Of a stretch of DNA of 64,000 nucleotides, positions 18,449 through 26,884 are shown one piece after another. Source of the stretch: Streptomyces noursei (GTDB lineage Bacteria > Actinomycetota > Actinomycetes > Streptomycetales > Streptomycetaceae); the NCBI RefSeq assembly GCF_016917755.1, contig NZ_CP070326.1, positions 7,874,001 to 7,938,000 on the forward strand, given 5' to 3'. The notes under the pieces were generated by a model. That model was not told the origin of the DNA. It saw nothing but the letters and a program-made list of their open reading frames with translations, and did not search any database. The translations under genes and the position numbers were made by a program. How positions within the stretch are numbered: the stretch's first letter is position 1; every line of letters starts with the position of its first letter.

Positions 18449-19611
18449 GGGGCCTCCTTGGCGGGTTGCGGGCTGCGGGCGATGTCTTCGGGGGATCGGT
18501 TGACGAAGTCCACCGCCACCGCGTCGGGTCCGATCCGGAAGCGGGAGAGGTGTCCGGTGTCCCAGCGCAGTGCGCGGACGCCGCGCAGTTGCGCGCCGAG
18601 CGCCCGCTCCAGCAGCCAGTGGTGCGGTCCGCCGTGGCCCACCACCAGCACTCGCCGGCCGGGGTGGCGGGCGGTCAGCGCGGCGAAGAACTCCAGGACC
18701 CGGTCGCGGGCCTGTTCGTAGCTCTCCTCGCCGTCGAGGTCGCACAGGTCGCTGTTGCCCGTCAGGACGCGGTCGGCCTCCGGTCCGAGGTGCCGCCGCA
18801 CCTCGTTCAGGTCGAGGCCGGCGAAGGCGTGGAAGACGCGTTCCCGCAGGGCGGCTTCCTCGCGCACCTCGATGTCGAGCCCGGCGGTCGCGAGCGCGGC
18901 CGTCTCTCGGGCGCGCAGGAAGTCCGAGGTGTAGACCGCCTCCGGGGCGAACCGTTCGACGGCCGCCCGGGCCGCCCGGGCCTCGTCCCGGCCGCGGGGG
19001 GACAGTGCCATGGCGTAGGGGTCGGGGTAGGTGTCGCCAGGGTAGTCCGGGGCGCCGTGCCGGAGGAAGAGCAGGTCCACGTCGTCGGTGGCCGGGGGCT
19101 CCGTCTCCGTTTCCTGCGCGGTGAGTTCGAGGAGGTCCAGGACGTCGTCCGCGACCTCCTCGGGTTGCTTGTCGTGGATGCCGAGGAGCAGGCCGGCGGG
19201 GCGGAACTGCCGGTGCAGTTCGCGGACCCGGTCCTCGTCCATGCGGGCCAGCGGGTCGCGGGCGTTGTTGCGGTCCAGCAGATCGGCCAGCGTGCCTTCC
19301 AGGGTGATCGTCACCAGGCGCATCCCCTTGCGTTGGAAGCGCAGCTGCTGGGCGGCCAGGAAGTCGACGTCCTCGAACACGCCGTCGATGACGGGGGTGA
19401 AGCCGCTGTCGAGGTAGGACAGGGCGAGGTCCAGGCATCCCAGTTCGGATGCCACGAGGGTGAAGTCGCTGAAGTCCCGGGGCCGGGCCATGTACCGGAC
19501 GGAGTCGTTGGAGATCCGTACGGCGGGGACCAGGGAGTCCCGCAGCAGGGCGGCGGTGGTGGTCTTTCCGGAGCCGGGCAGCCCGCGCAGCAGCAGCGCG
19601 ATGCGGTTCAT
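18445..19611 (-). CDS. P-loop kinase fused to histidine phosphatase
   Basis: This is a two-domain protein of 388 residues. Residues 1-165 form a small-molecule or polynucleotide-type kinase (AAA_33 group) with Walker A GLPGSGKTT (10-18), ISNDSVRYM (32-40) and a PVIDGVFED strand. Residues 177-388 form a histidine-phosphatase (phosphoglycerate mutase-like) domain with the catalytic RHG at 183-185, TSDFLRARETA, and VVGHGGPHHW carrying the second His. A kinase N-terminal to a His phosphatase is the domain order of eukaryotic 6-phosphofructo-2-kinase/fructose-2,6-bisphosphatase. I infer reversible phosphorylation of a pathway intermediate or a signal molecule. The start at 19611 lies 7 bp after the aminotransferase stop, and its TGA overlaps the next GTG. 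Confidence 0.8.
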   Translation of the reverse strand: MNRIALLLRGLPGSGKTTTAALLRDSLVPAVRISNDSVRYMARPRDFSDFTLVASELGCLDLALSYLDSGFTPVIDGVFEDVDFLAAQQLRFQRKGMRLVTITLEGTLADLLDRNNARDPLARMDEDRVRELHRQFRPAGLLLGIHDKQPEEVADDVLDLLELTAQETETEPPATDDVDLLFLRHGAPDYPGDTYPDPYAMALSPRGRDEARAARAAVERFAPEAVYTSDFLRARETAALATAGLDIEVREEAALRERVFHAFAGLDLNEVRRHLGPEADRVLTGNSDLCDLDGEESYEQARDRVLEFFAALTARHPGRRVLVVGHGGPHHWLLERALGAQLRGVRALRWDTGHLSRFRIGPDAVAVDFVNRSPEDIARSPQPAKEAP

Positions 19612-19618
19612 GGGGTGG

Positions 19619-20779
19619 TTACCTTTCCTGTACCAGATGCTGTCGGAGCGCCACGACGGCCTCGGCCACCTGTGAGACGGCCGTATCCGTGAGGTATTTC
19701 GACGTCGGAACGCTCAGGATCCTGGGCGCCAGCGCCTCTGCCTTCTTGGGCCACGGGTGTGGCGCGCTCGGCAGCACGCGCCGGAACAGTCCGTACTCAG
19801 GGTAGGTCTTCTTCCAGACCACGCGGGCGAGGACGCCGCGGGCCGCGAGTCCGGTGCAGAACTCCGCGGCGTCGGCGGTGCTGCGGGCCACGAACAGGGT
19901 GTGGGAGGCTGCGTCCCCTTCGGGGTCGGAGCTGTCCAAGACCGGTGTGTCCGGGCCGAGTTGCTCCCGTAGCCGGGCGCGCCGGCTCCGCTGCCGGGCC
20001 AATGTCTGATGCAGCGTCAGGGCCTGGTCCATCACCAGCGACGCCTGGAGTTCGGTCATCCGGAGGTTGTCGCCGACGAGTGCCCGTTCGTCGTCCCAGT
20101 CGGGCAGTCCGCGCTCGTGCCGGACGGCGCCCAGGTCCGCCATCCGGTAGACCCGCTCGACCACCTCGGCACTGCCGGCGACCAGTCCGCCCTCGCCGGA
20201 GGAGATCTGCTTGGACTGCTGGAAGCTGGTGACGGCGACGTCGGCGAGTTCACCGGCCCGGCCGTCCGTCGACGCGGCGCCGAGCCCCTGGCAGACGTCC
20301 TCGATCAGCGGGACCCCGAGCCGGTCGCAGAGCTGCCGCACCCGTCCCGCCTGCACCGCGTGCCCCTGCACATGGACGATCATCACCGCGGCGACGGGCT
20401 GGTCGGGCGATTCCAGCGCCGTGGTGTCGGGGGTGAGGGCGGTGTCCATGTCCAGGGGGACGGGTACGGCGCCGACCGCGGAGACGGCCATCGCGCACGC
20501 GATGAAGGAGTAGGCGCTGACCAGGACACGGTCACCGGGACCGATGCCCAGGGCGCGCAGGGCCAGGCGCAGTCCGACGGTGCCGTTGGCCACCGCCGTG
20601 GCGGCCTCCTTGCGGAAGTAGCCGGCGAAGTGGCGCTCGATGAGCGTGTTGGCGGACTCGCGGTCCCCTTCGACGTAGCGGAAGAGCTGGCCGTCGGCGA
20701 GGGTCGCCCGGAAGTGGGTGAGGGACTGCGGATCCTCCTGCGACAGGTCGAAGAACTGATGGGGGTTGATCAGCGTCAT
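19619..20779 (-). CDS. DegT/DnrJ/EryC1-type PLP aminotransferase (first)
   Basis: This is a fold-type I sugar aminotransferase-like enzyme (386 residues). The PLP-binding Asp is in VPLIEDVCQGLGA (D161), and the Schiff-base Lys is K190 in TSFQQSKQISSGEGG, so it should be catalytic. The N-terminal substrate region FDLSQEDPQSLTHFRATLAD and the conserved AYSFIACAMAVSAVGAVPV stretch fit the family. Members aminate keto sugars or keto-cyclitols using Glu or Gln. It is preceded within 6 bp by the second aminotransferase and followed within 7 bp by the kinase-phosphatase, which indicates one transcript. Confidence 0.88.
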   Translation of the reverse strand: MTLINPHQFFDLSQEDPQSLTHFRATLADGQLFRYVEGDRESANTLIERHFAGYFRKEAATAVANGTVGLRLALRALGIGPGDRVLVSAYSFIACAMAVSAVGAVPVPLDMDTALTPDTTALESPDQPVAAVMIVHVQGHAVQAGRVRQLCDRLGVPLIEDVCQGLGAASTDGRAGELADVAVTSFQQSKQISSGEGGLVAGSAEVVERVYRMADLGAVRHERGLPDWDDERALVGDNLRMTELQASLVMDQALTLHQTLARQRSRRARLREQLGPDTPVLDSSDPEGDAASHTLFVARSTADAAEFCTGLAARGVLARVVWKKTYPEYGLFRRVLPSAPHPWPKKAEALAPRILSVPTSKYLTDTAVSQVAEAVVALRQHLVQER

Positions 20780-20785
20780 GTGGGG

Positions 20786-21712
20786 TCATCCAATCTTGAC
20801 GAGAAGGGGTTCCACAGGCCGCCGGCCGCCGGTCAGGACGCGCTTCTCGCACCGGTGGAACATCGGCAGTGCGGACGGTGGTTGCGGGTGCATCGGCTGC
20901 ACGGAGCCGAGGTCGTCGGCCAGTTGCCCGATGTGGCGGGCGGTGGCGGACGGCGCCGGGTAGAGCGGCAGCCGGGTCCAGCCGGCGCTGGATCCGGGCG
21001 GCAGGGGCGGAAGGCGGAAGTGTCGGGCGAGGTCACTGTCCCGGAAGCGGTCGACCACCGCCCTGCGGCGGGCGAGTTGCCGGTCGGCGCGGGCGATGGC
21101 GTCCGGGAGCAGGGGCAGCAGGGGGGCGGGGAAGCGCGCGGGCGACGGGGGGCGCGGCCGGTGCCGGTCCGTCGTGTCGCCCCGGGCGACCGCTCCGGAG
21201 ACCAGGTCGGCCGGGCCGAGGAGCGCTCCCCCGGCACCGAGCGACACCGGTTTGGAGGGGCCGAAGGAGGCGACGGTGAGCGTGCCGGTGGCTCCGGCGA
21301 GCACGCCCCGCGTCGTCGATCCCCAGGTCTGCGCCACGTCCTCGATCACCGCCACGTCCGAGGGCAGTGCCCGGGCGATGCCGGTGACGTCGCACGGCAG
21401 TCCGTACTGGTGCACCGCGATGACCGCGCGGGTGCGTGCGGAGCAGGCCGCGGCCACGTCGTCCCGGTGCAGGGTCAGGTCCTCGCCGACGCCGACGAAC
21501 ACCGGCACCGCGCCGGAGCGGACGACGGCGGCGGCGACGGAGTGGCAGCCGACGTCGGGCACCACCACCTCGGCACCCGCGCCCACCTCCAGCACCTCCA
21601 GGGCGGCTTCCAGCGCCGTGCCGCCCGAGGCGCAGAATTCCGCGGCGGGCTGGCCCCAACGGTGCAGCAGATCCTGGACGGCGGCGGCCACCGCGGGGTC
21701 AGTCGAAGGCAT
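20786..21712 (-). CDS. DegT/DnrJ-type PLP enzyme (second, shorter)
   Basis: This second fold-type I PLP protein is shorter (308 residues). The cofactor Asp is at D125 in VAVIEDVAQTWGSTTRG, and the Lys is K154 in TVASFGPSKPVSLGAGG, so the cofactor site is kept. The N-terminus lacks the usual 20-30 residue leader of the family and opens at PAVAAAVQDLLHRWG. The C-terminal domain is reduced, with a Pro/Arg-rich loop (HRPRPPSPARFPAP). It may be a divergent aminotransferase or partner of the adjacent full-length copy. The ATG at 21712 overlaps the preceding gene by 14 bases. Confidence 0.8.
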   Translation of the reverse strand: MPSTDPAVAAAVQDLLHRWGQPAAEFCASGGTALEAALEVLEVGAGAEVVVPDVGCHSVAAAVVRSGAVPVFVGVGEDLTLHRDDVAAACSARTRAVIAVHQYGLPCDVTGIARALPSDVAVIEDVAQTWGSTTRGVLAGATGTLTVASFGPSKPVSLGAGGALLGPADLVSGAVARGDTTDRHRPRPPSPARFPAPLLPLLPDAIARADRQLARRRAVVDRFRDSDLARHFRLPPLPPGSSAGWTRLPLYPAPSATARHIGQLADDLGSVQPMHPQPPSALPMFHRCEKRVLTGGRRPVEPLLVKIG

Positions 21713-22817
21713 GCCGCAGCCCCTTCCCCGCCTCGTGGGCGCCGGCCACCCGGGCGTCCAGCGCCGCGCGCTCCCGGGCTCGGAGCGCTCCCGGCCCGGC
21801 CGCACCACACCACACGTCCGCCCGCGGCACGCGCTCGGTGTGGAGCAGGTCCTTCAGCGCGTCGGGGCTGCCGTGGAGATCCACCGTGCGCACGCCCCGG
21901 CCCGCCCACTCCTGCCGGAGCCCCTCCGTCAGCAGGTAGAGCCCGGGCGAGTAGCGTCGGTAGGTCTCGTCGTAGGACCACTTCAGGCTCATCAGCCGGT
22001 CCTGCACCCGGGCGTCCAGCCGGAAGGCGACGGGGCGTTCGCCGTCGAGGAGGAACGCGGCCGTGATCTCTCCGGTGTCGACCAGCCGGCCGTAGAGCGC
22101 GTCCTGGCCGCCGCGCTGCCGCATGCTCTGTCCCCGTGCGGCCTTCCACGAGCGGTCGTCGACCGCGAGGACGTCTGCGAAGGCGCGCGGACCGGATCGG
22201 CCCGGTCGTACGGTCAGGCCGTCGCGCTCCACCAGGTGTCGTTTGCGGCGGAGTTGGGAGCTGCCCCGTTCCAGGGCGCGTTCCCACAGGTCGGCGCCGT
22301 CGTGGGACCAGTCGATCAGGGAGTTGGGCGGTCGCCGCCAGGTCGTGCAGCCGGCCCGGGCGCAGGCTTCGGCGTGGGGCGCGGCCACCAGGGGGAGGTA
22401 GACCGACGCGCCGGTGGCCCGGCGGACGGACGTCACCAGGCGGGCGAGTCGCTCCGGGTGGCCGTGTTCGGTCAGCAGGGGCTCGTCGTCGCCGACCGCC
22501 GTGAGCACGTCCCCGTCCCGGGTGAAGGCGGCGATGCCGTCGGGGGCGAGGGCGACGACCACGCGGTGGCCCGCGGCGCGGACCGCGTGGGCGTATCCCG
22601 GAGACTGCTGGAGCCGCGTGCCGTGGCGCCGGTATGCGCGTGCCCAGGCGTCCTCCTGGGCTCCGGGGAGGGCGTCGAGGTCGACCAGGCGCAGGCCGTG
22701 GGCCGGCTCGGGTTCCGGTACGGCCCGGCCGCCCGGCAGCGGGTGCGGCGCCGCGGGGTCCGCGGTCGGGCGGCGGGCGTCGAGGTCGGGTTCGGCCGGA
22801 CGGCCGGTGGCGGTCAT
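21699..22817 (-). CDS. FemAB/BioF2-like GNAT acyltransferase
   Basis: This 372-residue protein belongs to the Acetyltransf_6 (FemAB-like, BioF2-like) group. The core has QLRRKRHLVERDGLTV, then the acyl-carrier-facing GEITAAFLLDGERPVAFRL, and the late strand/helix SPGLYLLTEGLRQEWAGRGVRTVDLHG. An N-terminal stretch of about 45 residues is Pro-rich and probably disordered. FemAB proteins transfer an amino acid from aminoacyl-tRNA, and other members use acyl-CoA; the sequence does not say which applies here. The ATG at 22817 overlaps the upstream TGA (ATGA). Confidence 0.7.
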   Translation of the reverse strand: MTATGRPAEPDLDARRPTADPAAPHPLPGGRAVPEPEPAHGLRLVDLDALPGAQEDAWARAYRRHGTRLQQSPGYAHAVRAAGHRVVVALAPDGIAAFTRDGDVLTAVGDDEPLLTEHGHPERLARLVTSVRRATGASVYLPLVAAPHAEACARAGCTTWRRPPNSLIDWSHDGADLWERALERGSSQLRRKRHLVERDGLTVRPGRSGPRAFADVLAVDDRSWKAARGQSMRQRGGQDALYGRLVDTGEITAAFLLDGERPVAFRLDARVQDRLMSLKWSYDETYRRYSPGLYLLTEGLRQEWAGRGVRTVDLHGSPDALKDLLHTERVPRADVWCGAAGPGALRARERAALDARVAGAHEAGKGLRHAFD

Positions 22818-23725
22818 CCGAACTCCCCCGCGTCCGAGCCGGGTCGACCCGAGCGGATCCACCTCAGTTGCGGATAGCCGCGGGCGTGGGCGCCGAACCC
22901 GGTCATGAAGCGGTCGATGCTGGGCAGCACACTGCCCTCGAAGTCGAAGACCTCTGTCCCGGGCTGCCGTTGCGCCCAGGTGATCGCCTCGTCGACCAGC
23001 AGGCTCGGCACCCCGCGCGCACCCGTGCGGTCGAACCAGGAGTGCATGAGGACCGCGGCGCCGTCGCAGAGCAGTACGAACACCTGGCCCCGGCAGACCC
23101 CGTCCGGGTCCGTCGCGGCGAGGCACAGCGCCGGTTCCTCCCGGCCGATCCGCAGTCCGGATCGGCGTCGGGCGGCCACGGCCGGCGCCGGCTGGCCGAC
23201 CACCGCGCGGGAGAAGTCGAAGCTGTCGAGCGGGGCGCTGTGCACGGTGTGCCGTCGGGCCGCGGCCCGGATGTGGTTCCGGGCGGTGGCCACGTACGCG
23301 CTGCGCGGGTCGCACCCCGCGCGCAGCTCAAGGATGCGGGTGTGCCGGCAGAGCAGTTCGGCGCCGGCTTCGCACAGGGCGGCCACCTCGCCGAAGCGCG
23401 GATCCATCGGGAGCTCCGCCGAGTCCACGCGGGCCATCAGCGCCTGGGTCATCGAGTGGACCGCACGGTGGCGGTCCACAGGATGCAGCCCCGGGTCGCT
23501 CCATGGTGCGGCGTAGGGCAGGAGCCGGAAGGGACGGCGGGCGGCGGTGCCGCCGTCGTCCAGCGGGACGACCCAGACGCCCGCGGTGCGCCCGGCGCGG
23601 GTCCGGCAGACGAGGTTGAGGGTGTGCCCGTAGAGCTCGGCCGCCGTCGGCGAGTTCCACACCTGCACGGGCAGGCCGGCGACGACCTTGGCGAGTTCGT
23701 CGGGGGAAACGGTGTCACTGTCCAT
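22814..23725 (-). CDS. FemAB/GNAT-like acyltransferase (second)
   Basis: This 303-residue protein is related in layout to its neighbour. The N-terminal half has AAPWSDPGLHPVDRHRAVHS. The central helix AYVATARNHIRAAARRHT is followed by GQVFVLLCDGAAVLMHSWFD, and the C-terminal signature reads EVFDFEGSVLPSIDRFMTGF. That last segment matches the (F)DFEGS..(I)..F..FG strand common in Acetyltransf_6 proteins. I expect acyl or aminoacyl transfer to an amine, possibly one created by the aminotransferases downstream. It is coupled to the next gene by an ATGA overlap. Confidence 0.65.
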   Translation of the reverse strand: MDSDTVSPDELAKVVAGLPVQVWNSPTAAELYGHTLNLVCRTRAGRTAGVWVVPLDDGGTAARRPFRLLPYAAPWSDPGLHPVDRHRAVHSMTQALMARVDSAELPMDPRFGEVAALCEAGAELLCRHTRILELRAGCDPRSAYVATARNHIRAAARRHTVHSAPLDSFDFSRAVVGQPAPAVAARRRSGLRIGREEPALCLAATDPDGVCRGQVFVLLCDGAAVLMHSWFDRTGARGVPSLLVDEAITWAQRQPGTEVFDFEGSVLPSIDRFMTGFGAHARGYPQLRWIRSGRPGSDAGEFG

Positions 23726-23779
23726 GGGGCCCTTCCGAACGGGCGGGGCCGGCTGAAGCGGCGCCCGGCGAGACGTGGT

Positions 23780-24589
23780 TCACATCGCGTCGAGCAGTGC
23801 GAAGGTCTCCTGCAGGCTGGTCGGCACCTGGCCGCTGGTGGCCGCCATCTCCCGGGCCATGTGTAGTTCGGACGTCGTCCGGTCGCGCACCACGGCCGGT
23901 GCGCCCTGCCCGGTGACGATGGCCTCGTCGAGGTCCGAGTAGTGCGCGAGTGCCCAGCTGGAGCCGGTCGAGGCGGCCAACGCGCCGCGCAGCACGTCGG
24001 GGTCGACGCCGAGTGCGCGTCCGGTGCGCAGTGCCTGGAGCGCGGCGTGCCGGTTGCTGTAGAGGAGCCAGTTGTTGCAGAGCTTCACGGTCATCCCGGC
24101 GCCGGTCGGTCCGGCGTGCACGACGTTGTCGGCGTAGCGTTCCAGTACCGGCCGCACGGTGCCGAGTTCCGCTGCCGAGGCGCCGACGAACAGGGACAGC
24201 GAGCCGTCGCGGACCAGGCCGTCACGGCGGCTGAGCGCGGCGTCCAGCAGGACGTGCCCCTGTTGCCGCACCGCGTCGGCCAGTTCCCGGACGGTCTGCG
24301 GGGTGAGGGTGGTGTGCAGCACCACGTGGGAGCCGGGGGGCGCGGCGGCGCACAGCCCGTCGGCGCCGAAGAGCAGGGTGCGCACGTCGTCCGGTCGCTT
24401 GACGACGACGAGGTGGACGGTGGCGGCGCGGGCGGCCTCCGCGGCTGTCGCGCAGCGGTGGAAGTGGTCCGCCTCCGGCGCCACATCGGCCACCGGGTCG
24501 TAGGCGTGCAGTTCGACTCCGCGCGCCACCAGGCACCGCGCGATGTCCGCCCCCATTTCGCCGAGACCGTACAGGGCGAGGTTGGCCAC
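23780..24589 (-). CDS. NAD-dependent 3-hydroxyisobutyrate-dehydrogenase-type oxidoreductase
   Basis: This beta-hydroxyacid dehydrogenase (6PGDH-like) has 269 residues. The Rossmann loop is ALYGLGEMGADIARCL at the N-terminus. The HVVLHTTLTPQTVRELA strand replaces the usual S-T-x-P substrate loop, and LLDAALSRRDGLVRDGSL is the later substrate loop. The catalytic Lys is in TGAGMTVKLCNNWLLYSN. Members oxidise or reduce short beta-hydroxy acids or imines. The GTG at 24589 follows GAAAGGAA, and there are 54-74 bp gaps on each side within the operon. Confidence 0.85.
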   Translation of the reverse strand: MANLALYGLGEMGADIARCLVARGVELHAYDPVADVAPEADHFHRCATAAEAARAATVHLVVVKRPDDVRTLLFGADGLCAAAPPGSHVVLHTTLTPQTVRELADAVRQQGHVLLDAALSRRDGLVRDGSLSLFVGASAAELGTVRPVLERYADNVVHAGPTGAGMTVKLCNNWLLYSNRHAALQALRTGRALGVDPDVLRGALAASTGSSWALAHYSDLDEAIVTGQGAPAVVRDRTTSELHMAREMAATSGQVPTSLQETFALLDAM

Positions 24590-24663
24590 GTCGTGTTCCT
24601 TTCGTGAGTTCCATCGGGTATCGACGGCCGGTCCCGGCGACGGAAACCGGCGGCAGCGGGATC

Positions 24664-26016
24664 TCAGACGGGGGCTTCGGCCCGTGGTGAGGCGGTCGCG
24701 GCTCGCGATCTGGCCAGTACCAGCACCAGTCCCGAGCCCAGGCCCAGCACCACGATCGTGCCGAGGTAGACCGTCCCCACGGACAGGCAGGTCAGCAGTG
24801 CGGCGACGAGGAGGGATCCGACCAGTTGCGAAGGCCCCTGCACCGCGCCGAAGACGGCGAACGCCTGCGCCGATCCGGCCGGGCGCCAACGGTCCTGGAC
24901 TTCGCTCTGCAGCGCCGCGTCGCCCCCGCTGAGCAGGCCCACCACGGCGTAGAGGCAGATCGCCCACACCGGGTGCGCGGCGCTCAGGCCGAACACGACC
25001 TGGACACAGAAGCCGACGAGGACGATCTGCGGCACCCGTGCGCGGGTCCACCGTCCCAACGTGCCGCCGGAGACGAGCACTCCGCTGATCATCGCCGCGA
25101 GGGCGAAGCAGGCGTTCGCCGTGCCCGCGATCCAGGACCGGTCGGACGCGCCCCCGGTCAGCAGCGGCACGAACATGCTGAAGCCGAGGGTGTGGGCGAG
25201 TTCCATGAGCAGCAGTGCGGCGGTGAACAATCCCAGGCGGCGGGGCGAGAACACCTCCCGCCACACCCCGGCGGCGGACGGCCGCCCTTCGCCACTGGTG
25301 TCCGGCTCCGCCGCGCCGGGACCGGCCGACCCCGCCGCGACCGGGGACTTGCGCAGCGGCGCTCGGTTGATCACCACGAACACCACGAACTGCAGCACCA
25401 GGCCGACCGCGTACGACAGGGCACACAGTCCCAAGGACGCCTGGATGCCGATCGACGACGCGAGCACTCCCCCGAGGGCCCAGCCGACCACCACGGATGC
25501 CTGGGTGGCGACGGCCAGCATCGCGTTCAGCCAGGTCAGTTGCTCCAGGCCGGTGGTCTGGCCGGCGACCCAATCGCGCATGGCGGGGAGGTAGAAGGCC
25601 CCGAAGGAGGCGAAGAGGAACATGCCGGCGTAGATCTGCCAGGCGTGCACCCCACCGCCGCGCACCAGCAGCCAGAGCGTCACGGCCACCGCGAACGCTC
25701 CGGTGTCCGACAACAGCATCACCCAGCGGTGGTCGACGCGTTGGTTGACGATCCGGACCGCCCGGACGAGGAGGAGTGCGGGCAATGCGCCGACCGCCAC
25801 GACCAGGGGTGCGCTCGCGGGGGAACCCGTCACGCGCAGCGCGAGCAGGGACAGCAGAAGCAGGAGCAGTGCGGAGGTGCTCTGGCTCTGCAGCGTCGAC
25901 ACGATTACCGTGCCGACCTCCCGCCTTTCGGCTGCGCCGAACCCTTGCCAAATCTCGGCTCGGGTACGGGTTTGGCTCTGGGGTTGGGTCTGGGTTTGCA
26001 CCGATGTCCGTCCCAC
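24664..26016 (-). CDS. MFS transporter of the biosynthetic cluster
   Basis: This major facilitator protein has about 450 residues and about 12 helices. Segments include LLLLLLSLLALRVTGSPAS, then IYAGMFLFASFGAFYLPAMR and WLNAMLAVATQASVVVGWAL. The helix 7-12 half begins at FTAALLLMELAHTLGFSMF. The first 20 residues are an odd Gln/Thr-rich repeat (QTQTQPQSQTRTR), encoded by a CAGACC-type repeat. The GTG at 26016 has a GGGGTGA site at good spacing; the GTG at 26025 is an alternative. As first gene of the cluster operon it is probably the product exporter or self-resistance pump. Confidence 0.88.
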   Translation of the reverse strand: MGRTSVQTQTQPQSQTRTRAEIWQGFGAAERREVGTVIVSTLQSQSTSALLLLLLSLLALRVTGSPASAPLVVAVGALPALLLVRAVRIVNQRVDHRWVMLLSDTGAFAVAVTLWLLVRGGGVHAWQIYAGMFLFASFGAFYLPAMRDWVAGQTTGLEQLTWLNAMLAVATQASVVVGWALGGVLASSIGIQASLGLCALSYAVGLVLQFVVFVVINRAPLRKSPVAAGSAGPGAAEPDTSGEGRPSAAGVWREVFSPRRLGLFTAALLLMELAHTLGFSMFVPLLTGGASDRSWIAGTANACFALAAMISGVLVSGGTLGRWTRARVPQIVLVGFCVQVVFGLSAAHPVWAICLYAVVGLLSGGDAALQSEVQDRWRPAGSAQAFAVFGAVQGPSQLVGSLLVAALLTCLSVGTVYLGTIVVLGLGSGLVLVLARSRAATASPRAEAPV

Positions 26017-26025
26017 TCTTCTCAC

Positions 26026-26884
26026 CCCCCGGATTCCGCATTTCTTTTCGACTCACCGCGACGACGCGCAGCGTTCACACCGCGCCACCAACGGGGACGG
26101 GCAGTCCACGACACCACGGCTTCTCCGCCGCTTCACTGCTCCACCACTTCATCGTTCACCGCAGGGAGGAATTCTCCAATCAGCGATTCATGGAAACCCA
26201 AGCATGGCCACTTGGACGCGGTCAACCAAGCTCGGTCCGCACCTGGGCCTTTGGCCGAAACACCCACGCCTGGTCCCCCACTCGACGCCACACCGGGAAC
26301 AATGCCCCCGAACCCCCACCCCGCGCCCCTCCGAACTCCCTCCCGGTCCCTTGAATTACCACCTGAAGAACGGCGAACAACGACTGCGTGACGCCACCCC
26401 GACACTTCCGCGAGAACACCATTCTCCGGAAGCCCACTGCCCGTCCGACGCTCTTTCTCGGCACCCGGACGATCGAATCAGGCCAGCATGACAAGCCGCA
26501 CGCAGACCCATGACCGACTATTCATACACTCACGAAAAGAGCGAAAATATCGCGCCTTCCCGAGTGGGCGAGAAAATATCGACTGATTCCGCGCCGCCCT
26601 TGGCGCAGCCCAGCCGGACTCCTCGAACATCGACCGCCGAGTCCGGGAAAAACAGTCCCGTCGCTGGCCGATTTCCCACGGCGGGCACCGGAGCGGCAAT
26701 GCCCGGCGGGTAGCGCATTTGACCGGTGGGTAGCATGGCACGGACTTCCCCATCCGACAGCCCATTCCGCCCGCCGTCACCTCGACACGGCGGAGCAACC
26801 AGCCGTCGGGAACCATCCGTTCGCCCGGCCCGCGACCGGCCCCTCCTTCCCCTCCCTCACGCGCCTCACAAGGAGCCCTGAACA
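26026..26884. other. Divergent regulatory gap next to the biosynthetic cluster
   Basis: No convincing gene lies in these 859 bp. The DNA is visibly less GC-rich than its surroundings, especially 26505-26600. The motif AAAATATCG occurs twice (26544-26552 and 26573-26581), each time preceded by a GCGA-type flank. The gap must contain the promoter of the minus-strand cluster and that of the methyltransferase at 26885. Confidence 0.5.

Noticed and set aside
12322..26016. Possibility that the operon is only cell-wall or capsule sugar synthesis
   Set aside because: There is no nucleotide-sugar synthase, flippase, polymerase or lipid-linked first transferase, and the amidotransferase, LOG and FemAB-like set fits a small-molecule pathway better. 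Not excluded, only less likely.
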